Shown: one piece after another, positions 1 through 6,451 of the stretch
Position numbering within the stretch: the first letter of the stretch is position 1
How the letters are laid out: every line of letters starts with the position of its first letter
Assembly (NCBI GenBank): GCA_022785155.1
Contig: JALFRH010000190.1
Coordinates: forward strand, 1-8,330
Source: Spirochaetales bacterium
GTDB taxonomy: Bacteria > Spirochaetota > Spirochaetia > Sphaerochaetales > Sphaerochaetaceae
DNA: 8,330 bases
Direction of reading: 5' to 3'
The notes under the pieces: generated by a model
Told to the model about the DNA's origin: nothing
What the model saw: the letters and a program-made list of their open reading frames with translations, nothing else
The model's database searches: none
Made by a program: the position numbers and the translations under genes

Positions 1-722
1 GCATAAACAAGAGTGAAGTCATCGGACACAAAGCCTTTTAGGTCCATCAGGGCACTTCTATATTCCTTTAGTGCCGCTGCATATTCAGGCCAAAGAGTAT
101 CGACACCTGAAAAGAGAGAGGAAGTAAAGGTAAACTCTTTCTCCATTCCCTTCAGTTCCTTGGCCTCTTTCTTTATCCAAAGGAGCCTTTGGGAGAGAAG
201 AACGGCCTTTTCTTTATCCAGCTTACCCTTTTTTTTCATGGATCTTTCATAGTAGGTGGCGATATCCTTTTTCCTAGGGCTATTTATGAAAGACAATAAA
301 AAATTTTCTGATAAAGAGAAGACTTCTTCACTATACCCACCGAGTATATAGTCCATTCTTCTCTTCAGTCTCTTGGCTCTTTTCTCATACTCCCCCATCT
401 CTCTTATAAACCCATCAATTTGGGATAAAGACATAAGGGAAGAATGGAAGAAAGGACTCTCGAAGACCACATTGAGAGTCTTTCTCCTCGCCTCCAGCTC
501 TTCCAGACTCGAAGGCTTACATTGAAAGAAGGCTCCAAAGTCCTGAGATATCAACTCTCCGTCATGAACGGCTTCGAGAATATCGGACAAAACCAGACGA
601 AGATAGTTTTCACTTCTGGAATCAGAAGGAAGGGAGCCCAAATATCCGAACCAATCTTCTCTTGGATCCGTCTTATATTCCTCAAGGGCCTTTTGAAGAG
701 AAAGAGATGAAATTTCACCCAT
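1..722 (-). CDS. Uncharacterised helical protein, N-terminal part (runs off the left edge)
   Basis: An open frame of 240 complete codons runs from ATG at 722 to the left edge without a stop, so the C-terminus is missing. I do not recognise the family. The protein begins MGEISSLSLQKALEEY. It is soluble in appearance, with no signal peptide or hydrophobic segment. It is rich in Lys, Glu, Arg, Leu and Ser, with charged helical stretches at about residues 70-85, 105-125 and 165-200 that could form helical bundles or a coiled coil. No catalytic or metal-binding motif is visible in this part. The start is supported by AAAGGA about 10 nt upstream of the ATG. It begins 36 nt after the stop of the DUF1232 membrane-protein gene, so the two are probably co-transcribed. 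The frame is certainly coding by position, RBS and codon use, but the function is unknown. Confidence 0.72.
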   Translation of the reverse strand, partial: MGEISSLSLQKALEEYKTDPREDWFGYLGSLPSDSRSENYLRLVLSDILEAVHDGELISQDFGAFFQCKPSSLEELEARRKTLNVVFESPFFHSSLMSLSQIDGFIREMGEYEKRAKRLKRRMDYILGGYSEEVFSLSENFLLSFINSPRKKDIATYYERSMKKKGKLDKEKAVLLSQRLLWIKKEAKELKGMEKEFTFTSSLFSGVDTLWPEYAAALKEYRSALMDLKGFVSDDFTLVY

Positions 723-758
723 ATCCAATGTTCCTTTTGTCTATCTTACCCTATTTCC

Positions 759-1982
759 TTATCCTGCATAACAAATTAATTTGATAAATGGAGCAAATAT
801 AATGGCAAAGGAAGAAGTCTCCCCCATGGCGGCCAAAGATATTTTCTTCAATAAAAAGAAGGCAAAGGTAATAAGAAGGATGTGGAGGATAAAGAACAGG
901 ATTTCCTTTTTGAAAGAGAGAAGCATCTCCTTCACCGCCTCTTTGTTTCTCTTCAGCTCCCTGATTCCATACTTGAGCAGCACTTCCTTCCCACGGGGAA
1001 CATAAGAGCACTCTTTGAGGACAAAGGAACATATTCCATCCTCCAATCCTCCCTTCATAAGCCCTTGGAAAAAGGCGATCATCCTAGGCACCGCCTTTAT
1101 TATCGAGTGTATGAAGAAAGAGTATGAAAGCAGCATAAAAAGGGAAGAAAGGATCAATGGAACCAGGCCAAAAGACAAGGAAAGATAGAGAAACAGAAGG
1201 GATAGACTGAAAAGGGCAAAGGAAAGGAGGCTTTTGATCTCTTTCTTCAAGACCATTAGAGACAAGACAGACTTCAAGGCCTCAGAAGCAATTACAGATG
1301 CCTTGGAAGGTATGGCGGAAGCGTATTCCGAAATCTTGTCTATTGTCCTGAATAATCTCTTTTCCCTTATCGCCGGATTGATCTCCGCCTTCTTCTCCAA
1401 ATCCTTACGGAAACTATCCAGGGTATCCTTTGCCTTGGAAAGACCTGAGATTATGGAAGGCTCTTCCATCCTCTCTTCCTCTTCTCCATAACTTTTGGCA
1501 AAAGAGAACATTTCATCGAAGGTGGATAGAAGATCTTCAGGCACCTGGCTCCTGAGAACAGATATCTTCTCTTTTGTATATGAAGAGATCTTCTTGTATA
1601 GCACCCCAACCAAGGTAGTAATTACGAAAATATCATCCAAAAGCCCCGCAATAGGTATTACATCTGGTACAGCATCCAGAGGCAACACCAGGTACAATAT
1701 GGCGGCACAGGCAGGGACGGCAACCCCAGGCCCCCACACTGTAGGATGACGCGCAATGAGAAAGAGGACCTGTATCTTTGACCAAAGGGGTGCCAGCTGC
1801 TTTTTGTCCCTGTACTTTTCAGCTTTCTTCTCAGCCTCTTCCACCCTCGTTATGGAGTAGTCGTCCTCAAGGCTGTCGCTGAGAGACTGGACAATACCTT
1901 CAGCCTTCTCTTTTTCAGAGAGGGTCAGAGTTTCTTTCTTTTTGCCAAAACCAAAAAAGGCTCTTTTCTTGTCGTCATCCAT
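759..1982 (-). CDS. DUF1232 (YkvA-like) multi-pass membrane protein, 407 aa
   Basis: The recognisable element is the DUF1232 segment at about residues 90-130, with the family signature LPLDAVPDVIPIAGLLDD, hydrophobic throughout and ending near VGVLYKK. DUF1232 proteins are usually only about 100-150 residues. Here the segment sits inside a much longer chain. First comes a charged, Lys/Glu-rich N-terminus (residues 1-70). After DUF1232 there is a charged helical linker (about 140-250). Strongly hydrophobic segments follow at about 250-272, 273-298, 360-380 and 383-405, giving probably four more membrane passes. No enzymatic motif is visible and the molecular role of DUF1232 is not established. 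The ATG at 1982 is the only upstream choice because an in-frame TAG lies three codons before it, yet no strong Shine-Dalgarno is close to it. The gene lies 32 nt after yaaA and may depend on readthrough translation from it. Existence is confident; function is unknown. Confidence 0.88.
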   Translation of the reverse strand: MDDDKKRAFFGFGKKKETLTLSEKEKAEGIVQSLSDSLEDDYSITRVEEAEKKAEKYRDKKQLAPLWSKIQVLFLIARHPTVWGPGVAVPACAAILYLVLPLDAVPDVIPIAGLLDDIFVITTLVGVLYKKISSYTKEKISVLRSQVPEDLLSTFDEMFSFAKSYGEEEERMEEPSIISGLSKAKDTLDSFRKDLEKKAEINPAIREKRLFRTIDKISEYASAIPSKASVIASEALKSVLSLMVLKKEIKSLLSFALFSLSLLFLYLSLSFGLVPLILSSLFMLLSYSFFIHSIIKAVPRMIAFFQGLMKGGLEDGICSFVLKECSYVPRGKEVLLKYGIRELKRNKEAVKEMLLSFKKEILFFILHILLITFAFFLLKKISLAAMGETSSFAIIFAPFIKLICYAG

Positions 1983-2014
1983 ATCTTGATTCTAAGTAAA
2001 AGCCTGACGGACCT

Positions 2015-2758
2015 CTACTCTTTTCTTACAAATGCCATTTTATTGGAGGAAGAAAGCGCCTCGTCGTAGCGGTAGCCACGAACAGAGAACTCTTTTATTC
2101 CTTCCCTATCTTCTACATTATTCTCAGAAAGGAACCTTACCATTTCCCCTCTGGCCATCTTTGCATAAACACCTTTTGTTACATAGGAGCCGTCAACCTC
2201 TTCCAAAAAGAGAGGAGTCACCACTTCCATATGTTTTTCCAAATGTGGAATTATAGCCTTGGAATACTCTTCTGAAGCCAAGTTCACAACCAGGCTTTCG
2301 CCTCTTCCAACCTCCTCGGCCAAACTCTTTCCCCAAAAGGAATACAAATCTCCTTTTCCATTTATATTTATCTTGCTCTCCATTTCAAGACGATAGGGTA
2401 CTATTCCATCCAAAGGTCTCAATACACCATAGAAACCGCTGATTATCCTGAGCTTATCCATGGCATAGGAGAGCATATCATCTGTAAAAGAGGATGGAGA
2501 CATATATGTAAACTGTATTCCATCATAGGAAAAGAGAGCCGGAGACCCAGGGAGTGTAAGATCAATCTCCCCTAACCTTTCCAGGTTTTCTTCCAACAAC
2601 TTTCCCTTTACTTTCCATACCTTGGCCTTCTCCTGGTCCGAAAGAGACTCGAGGTAAGAGAGAATCTCTTTGGTTTTATCAAGGAAAACAGGCTTTGAGG
2701 AAGGAGATATACACTCCTCCCTCTTCATCTTTTTTGTCGGGGAAATGATTATCTTCAT
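2015..2758 (-). CDS. yaaA: YaaA family peroxide-stress protein (UPF0246/DUF328)
   Basis: The 247-residue product matches the usual length of the YaaA family (about 250). Visible family features are the N-terminal MKIIISPTKKM, the central FYGVLRPLDGIVPYRLEM (residues 109-126), LYSFWG (about 138-143), the NLAS-EEYSK block (159-167), a KGVYAKMARGEMVRF stretch (195-209), and a C-terminal YRYDEALSSSNKMAFVRKE. In E. coli, YaaA is cytoplasmic and limits free iron and oxidative damage during peroxide stress; that role is known for the family and is only transferred here. It starts 35 nt after uxuA. The likely ribosome-binding site is the GGGGGG run about 11 nt upstream of ATG 2758, which lies within a stable hairpin described separately. 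The DUF1232 gene follows after 32 nt. Nothing links it functionally to the sugar genes upstream. Confidence 0.93.
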   Translation of the reverse strand: MKIIISPTKKMKREECISPSSKPVFLDKTKEILSYLESLSDQEKAKVWKVKGKLLEENLERLGEIDLTLPGSPALFSYDGIQFTYMSPSSFTDDMLSYAMDKLRIISGFYGVLRPLDGIVPYRLEMESKININGKGDLYSFWGKSLAEEVGRGESLVVNLASEEYSKAIIPHLEKHMEVVTPLFLEEVDGSYVTKGVYAKMARGEMVRFLSENNVEDREGIKEFSVRGYRYDEALSSSNKMAFVRKE

Positions 2759-2768
2759 ATTTGAAAGC

Positions 2769-2786
2769 GCCCCCCTTTCGGGAGGC
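2769..2786 (-). promoter_or_regulatory. GAAA-tetraloop hairpin in the uxuA-yaaA gap, covering the yaaA ribosome-binding site
   Basis: Read on the minus strand, GCCTCCC (2786-2780) pairs with GGGGGGC (2775-2769) around a GAAA loop (2779-2776), giving seven base pairs, one of them G-T. The 3' arm is the only G-rich Shine-Dalgarno-like sequence close to the yaaA start (ATG at 2758). When folded, the hairpin would hide it and lower yaaA initiation unless ribosomes finishing uxuA or another factor open it. It is not a convincing terminator, because the downstream bases (GCTTTCAAAT) lack a U run. It could alternatively be a weak terminator or an RNA-processing or stability element at the uxuA 3' end. 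Confidence 0.45.
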
Positions 2787-2793
2787 AGACCTT

Positions 2794-3888
2794 TTATTTC
2801 TTTTCGCCTTCAAGCTTATCCAAGAGATCCCAGACGCCCAGCATATACTGGGTACCGAGAGCTCTGTCGTATTTACCATATCCAGGTCTACATACACCAG
2901 GACCTTCCTCCCATAGCTGTCTGCCATGGTCCGGTCTGATATAACCCTCCCATCCTGAATCATGAAGAGCTCTCAACACATCGATGATTCCTGTCTCGCC
3001 GCAGCAGTCTCTGTGAGCTGCTTCAGAGAAGTCACCATTAGGGAAGTGATGAATATTTCTAATGTGTGCAAATGCAATTCTATCGTGATGCTTTCGTGCT
3101 ATCTCAGCACAATTGTTGTTTGGATTGGCATTCAAACTACCTGTACAGAGAGTAAGACAGTTATATGGAGAATCGACCATCTTCAACAGCTTGTCGCAGG
3201 CAGCCTCATCCACCATCAATCTTGGAAGACCGAATATATCCCATGGTGGGTCATCCATATGGATGGCCATCTTTATGCCTGTCTCCTCCAAAGCAGGAAG
3301 TACCCCTTCCAAGAAATACTTGAGGTTTTCCCAAAGCATATCCTTTGTCACTGGGGCATATGCCTTGAAGAGCTCGTCAAGCTTTGCCATTCTCTCCGGT
3401 TCCCAACCAGGGAAGGTCATGTTGTACTTCTCCGTAAAGTCCAAAATATACTGAGCCATGGACTTATAGTCGTCCTTGATCTTGTCCCTTTCATAGAAGA
3501 GAGCTGTGGAGCCGTCTCCTACAGGATGGAAAAGATCGGTTCTTGTCCAGTCGAAAACAGGCATGAAGTTGTAGCAGATGACCTTTACTCCATATTTTCC
3601 AAGGTTTCTGATACATGTCTTGTAGTTCTCAATCAAAGCATCCCTTGTTTCCAAACCAATCTTAATGTCGTCATGGACGTTTACAGACTCCACGACTTCA
3701 GCATCGAAGCCATAGGCATGAATCTGATCCACAACCTCTTTGATTTCACTTTCTTCCCAGATTTCCCCAGGCATCTTGTGGTGAAGTGCCCAGACAATAC
3801 TTGTGACTCCAGGAATCTGCTTGATATCGGAAAGGCTAATAGGGTCGTTGCCTTCTCCATACCATCTCCATCCCATTTTCATCGGCAT
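2794..3888 (-). CDS. uxuA: Mannonate dehydratase (UxuA)
   Basis: UxuA dehydrates D-mannonate to 2-keto-3-deoxy-D-gluconate (EC 4.2.1.8), a cytoplasmic step of D-glucuronate breakdown. The 364-residue length fits the shorter (about 360 aa) family type found in many anaerobes. Family blocks are clear: MGWRWYGEGNDPISL near the N-terminus, SIVWALHHKMPGEIW (30-44), VICYNFMPVFDWTR (103-116), MAIHMDDPPWDIFGLPR (207-223), LCTGSLNANPNNN (247-259), FAHIRNIHH (273-281), and YIRPDHGR (316-323). From family structures, the Mn2+ ligands should be His210, Cys248, His275 and Asp320, and all are present. The start is set by AGGAG at 3896-3900, seven bases before ATG 3888. A 20-bp palindrome lies just upstream and may control it. 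Neither uxaC, uxuB nor kdgK/kdgA is in the window, so the rest of the pathway must lie elsewhere. Confidence 0.97.
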   Translation of the reverse strand: MPMKMGWRWYGEGNDPISLSDIKQIPGVTSIVWALHHKMPGEIWEESEIKEVVDQIHAYGFDAEVVESVNVHDDIKIGLETRDALIENYKTCIRNLGKYGVKVICYNFMPVFDWTRTDLFHPVGDGSTALFYERDKIKDDYKSMAQYILDFTEKYNMTFPGWEPERMAKLDELFKAYAPVTKDMLWENLKYFLEGVLPALEETGIKMAIHMDDPPWDIFGLPRLMVDEAACDKLLKMVDSPYNCLTLCTGSLNANPNNNCAEIARKHHDRIAFAHIRNIHHFPNGDFSEAAHRDCCGETGIIDVLRALHDSGWEGYIRPDHGRQLWEEGPGVCRPGYGKYDRALGTQYMLGVWDLLDKLEGEKK

Positions 3889-3907
3889 ATTAATTCTCCT
3901 CTTATTC

Positions 3908-3927
3908 TATACTGATATATTAGTATA
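3908..3927. promoter_or_regulatory. 20-bp near-perfect palindrome upstream of uxuA, candidate operator
   Basis: The minus strand reads TATACTAATATATCAGTATA. Arms TATACT and AGTATA match exactly around a self-complementary ATATAT, and a single symmetric pair (A opposite C) is imperfect. It lies 19 nt upstream of the uxuA start and overlaps possible -10 sequences (TAATAT, preceded 17 nt earlier by TTGTGT as a poor -35). The size and two-fold symmetry fit a dimeric repressor such as a GntR-family hexuronate regulator (UxuR/ExuR type), but the regulator is not in this window and its identity is inference. It suggests that uxuA may have its own promoter inside the longer gene run. Confidence 0.5.
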
Positions 3928-3952
3928 TTAATTCCAAGGACACAAGGAAAAA

Positions 3953-4186
3953 TCAATCTCCAGGAGTACTTGGAAGAACTTTTCCCCTATTCCACAGCTG
4001 AGCCGCCTTAGTTGCAGCTACATATCTCTCTTCATTATTCTTATATGCGCTCTCTGCAGTATGGCAGCCGCAATCCAGACACATTACATAAAAGCACCAG
4101 CCGTTCTCTTCTTCCAGTATTCCTGGACCCTGGCAAATGGGGCACTCATAAATCTCTATTTCTTCAACGTTGTTTTCCATAGACAA
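3953..4186 (-). CDS. Lar-type zinc-ribbon small protein (restriction-alleviation-like)
   Basis: This 77-residue protein has two cysteine pairs, CPIC (15-18) and CLDC-G (36-40), separated by a short variable stretch with an aromatic run (WCFYV). It ends in a helix closing with AAQLWNRG (61-68). This CPxC, CxxCG, then A-x-x-x-WNR layout is that of the Lar restriction-alleviation family. Lar of the E. coli Rac prophage reduces type I restriction, but many family members are of unknown function. Four cysteines probably bind one Zn2+. The start appears to be TTG at 4186: AAAGGA lies 8 nt before it, whereas the internal ATG at 4180 is 14 nt from that site. It sits 30 nt after the deacetylase gene and 64 nt before uxuA. 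No phage genes are visible nearby, so a restriction-related job is not implied by context. Confidence 0.8.
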   Translation of the reverse strand: MSMENNVEEIEIYECPICQGPGILEEENGWCFYVMCLDCGCHTAESAYKNNEERYVAATKAAQLWNRGKVLPSTPGD

Positions 4187-4216
4187 ATGGTATTTCCTTT
4201 ACTCTTTTATGTCGAG

Positions 4217-4969
4217 TCAGATTCCCTCGGCTTCAGGAATACAATGGAGATGTAGAGGGAGAAGAGCCTTCACCCCCTCCATTATCACACCCTCTTTACC
4301 GCTGATTCTTTCCCCTCTCCACTTGAAATACCCGCCATAGAGCTGAAGCATTTCCCCGCTTATCTGGGAAGCGTGCATGGCCACCGCCCCCATCTTTCTC
4401 TCAAACTCTTCCGAGATATCGAAGAAAGTATTTGGCTTTGAAGTGAAGTAGAACAACACTGCAGATAAAGAAAGGGGCTGGGTATCAGTGTTTTCAGGAT
4501 ACTTTTTGAGGCTACATGATATGGCAGCCTGGGCTACGGCCTTACCTGTAACCACGTGGTCCAAGTGGGCCTCATAGCTGTTCCAAGGGTCTGGAGCCGC
4601 CACAGCGTCATATCTCTCTTCTCTCAACAACTGTGATATTCTTCTTGCCAGATCTCCTGGGTCCTTCAATGTACCGTCAGGAATGGAGAAATAGTGGAAG
4701 GAAGAGACCCCAAGGGCCTTTCCAGACATTTCAAGCTCCCTCTTTCTCACTTCTACTAAGTTCTCATCCCCGTAGGGAATACCTGTGTCACCCAATGAGC
4801 CGTCGGTTACTGTAAGGTAATCCACTTGTACACCTTTTTTAGTAAGAAGGGCTATTATTCCGCCCATGCCTATCTCGTTGTCATCAGGATGAGGTTGTAC
4901 ACACAAAAGCTTCTTTATGCCATCCAACTTAGGAGGAGCAAACAAAGACAATACTGCACTGTAATCCAT
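4217..4969 (-). CDS. PIG-L/LmbE family N-deacetylase
   Basis: PIG-L/LmbE proteins are Zn2+-dependent hydrolases that usually remove acetyl groups from N-acetylglucosamine-type sugars and conjugates. The 250-residue chain has the typical layout: beta-strand LLCVQ followed by the metal motif PHPDDNEIGMGG (26-37), then DYLTVTDGSLGD (50-61), the conserved VRKRELEMSGKALGV (74-88), a mid-chain PDPWNSYEAHLDH (126-138) and a variable C-terminus. Predicted zinc ligands are His27, Asp30 and His138, with Asp29 as the likely general base. There is no signal peptide, so it acts in the cytoplasm. Its ATG overlaps the stop of the symporter gene by one base (TAATG), and AAAGGAGG at 4977-4984 lies within the symporter's last codons, so translation is probably coupled. 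This context suggests that it processes an imported sugar, but the substrate cannot be read from the sequence. Confidence 0.93.
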   Translation of the reverse strand: MDYSAVLSLFAPPKLDGIKKLLCVQPHPDDNEIGMGGIIALLTKKGVQVDYLTVTDGSLGDTGIPYGDENLVEVRKRELEMSGKALGVSSFHYFSIPDGTLKDPGDLARRISQLLREERYDAVAAPDPWNSYEAHLDHVVTGKAVAQAAISCSLKKYPENTDTQPLSLSAVLFYFTSKPNTFFDISEEFERKMGAVAMHASQISGEMLQLYGGYFKWRGERISGKEGVIMEGVKALLPLHLHCIPEAEGI

Positions 4970-6450
4970 TATTCAGCCTCCTTTCTCTTATCCAACTCCA
5001 ATAGGATTCTATTATATTCGTCTTCATCCAAGATGTAGTGTTTCTTATATAGGACATAAGATATGGCCATCAGTACGGCAGGTACTATTCCCATAACCAG
5101 CATCAATCCTGTGGTCTGCATCTTCGATACTCCTGACAGCACTCCATTGATGGATGATAGCTTTTCCGCTTCAGTAATAAGGCCCAAGCTCGTCTCCCTT
5201 TCCAAGGAAGATATCTGGTTTGTGATGCCTGTTACACCGAAGATCAAATAGGTGACGGAAGTGAGGAGGACAACCAAGGCGGATGAAAGCTTGGTCAAGA
5301 AAGGCCTGAGGGATGCAATGATTGCTTCATCCCTTTCTCCGTTCTTATATTCATTGTACTCCACGGTATTGATGATGGAGATCATCATCACAAGGTAATA
5401 TGCATACTGGCCGAGGTTTGTGAACATATAACTGATGGTTATGATCCAGAACTTTATGGAGGACTGCGGCATAAAGAGGCCTGCAATTACCATGACAACA
5501 TAGAAGACAAGAGCCATATACAGCATATACTTCATCAGAGTCTTTCTCTTCACCCTCTTTGAAATGGTGGGATAGAACACCATCAGGAAGGCTGTAGCCA
5601 AGACGCCGATGGTGCTGAACAAAGAGTACAGGCCTCCCTCATAACCGAAGGCAAAGTAGATGTATGTGGAACCCAAACCTCCTAGAATCAAGTTGATTCC
5701 GATCTGCTGCAACAAGAATATAAGGGAGATCCACACCAACTGGTCGTTTCTTATGATGGTAGTCCAAATCTTCTTGAAGCTGACCTTGGGAGCCTTTTTT
5801 TGCATATAACTTCTGTCTTCCTTGGCTCCGACTATTGTGAAGCACAGGAAAAGAGGTGCAATAAGGGAGAAAGCCAGGGCCACCAGGCCATATGCCTTCT
5901 GGGAGCTGCCGCCAAGGGTCATGGAACCAGTCGTAAACATAGGAATCAAGAGACCTGCAAGGGTACTGCCTACTCCTGCAAAGAGCGTAGCTCTGGAAGT
6001 AAACTGGTCTCTGCTCCGACCATCCTTTCCCAAGGCAGGAATCATTCCCCAATAGGAGATGTCATGCATGGTATATGTAATGGAATACATGATATACATG
6101 AAACCGAAGAAGACCACGAAGGCCCAGCCGTCAAGTTGGACATTGAAGGAAAGATAAACGACTATGGATGTGGTGATTATTCCTATCAAAAGCCATGGCT
6201 TATATTTACCCCACCTTGTCCTGGTACTTTCAATGATGTTTCCCATAATAGGGTCATTCAGTGCATCGAAGACCCTTGCAGCCACCATGATCATGGTAAT
6301 GGCCATAAGCTGTGCAGCTGTAAGCTGATGGGTGAACAAAACAAAGAGCAGGATGTAGTTGGTAAATAGCTGGTAGAGCATATCCCTTCCCACTGTCCCC
6401 AAAGGGAAAAACCATAAATTCCTCTTAAGTGTCTTCTTCTCGTCGCTCAT
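4969..6450 (-). CDS. GPH-family (MelB-like) sugar:cation symporter
   Basis: A 493-residue inner-membrane permease with about 12 hydrophobic segments, typical of the glycoside-pentoside-hexuronide:cation symporter family in the major facilitator superfamily. Diagnostic blocks are FFPLGTVGRDMLYQLF near the N-terminus and RVFDALNDPIMGNIIESTRTRWGKYKPW (59-86). In the latter, Asp62 and Asp66 correspond to the cation-site aspartates of MelB helix II. The loop 130-154 (DISYWGMIPAL and then RDQFTSRA) is also conserved, as is NTVEYNEYKNGERDEAIIAS (361-380). The C-terminal tail is charged. ATG 6450 follows the glucosidase stop with a single base between, and GGAG in that gene's last codons serves as its ribosome-binding site. 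The stop overlaps the deacetylase start. The neighbours suggest an alpha-glucoside substrate, although GPH members also carry pentosides and hexuronides, so uxuA nearby leaves a glucuronide possible. Confidence 0.95.
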   Translation of the reverse strand: MSDEKKTLKRNLWFFPLGTVGRDMLYQLFTNYILLFVLFTHQLTAAQLMAITMIMVAARVFDALNDPIMGNIIESTRTRWGKYKPWLLIGIITTSIVVYLSFNVQLDGWAFVVFFGFMYIMYSITYTMHDISYWGMIPALGKDGRSRDQFTSRATLFAGVGSTLAGLLIPMFTTGSMTLGGSSQKAYGLVALAFSLIAPLFLCFTIVGAKEDRSYMQKKAPKVSFKKIWTTIIRNDQLVWISLIFLLQQIGINLILGGLGSTYIYFAFGYEGGLYSLFSTIGVLATAFLMVFYPTISKRVKRKTLMKYMLYMALVFYVVMVIAGLFMPQSSIKFWIITISYMFTNLGQYAYYLVMMISIINTVEYNEYKNGERDEAIIASLRPFLTKLSSALVVLLTSVTYLIFGVTGITNQISSLERETSLGLITEAEKLSSINGVLSGVSKMQTTGLMLVMGIVPAVLMAISYVLYKKHYILDEDEYNRILLELDKRKEAE

Positions 6451-6451
6451 T

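Noticed and set aside
723..758. Promoter or terminator between the DUF1232 gene and the last gene
   Set aside because: The 36-nt gap holds only the ribosome site of the downstream gene; no hairpin or -10/-35 pair is seen.
2769..2786. Intrinsic terminator after uxuA
   Set aside because: The stem is strong, but the following minus-strand sequence lacks a run of T and the yaaA start codon follows within 11 nt. It is kept only as a leader hairpin.
2962..3915. A 317-codon plus-strand open frame opposite uxuA
   Set aside because: It lies wholly antisense to an unmistakable mannonate dehydratase, has an implausible composition (Cys/His/Ile-rich, no domain), and has no supporting ribosome site. It is a shadow frame.
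5800..6369. A 189-codon plus-strand open frame opposite the symporter gene
   Set aside because: Antisense to a well-conserved GPH symporter. The translation is Cys/His/Gly-rich with no recognisable domain or membrane pattern.
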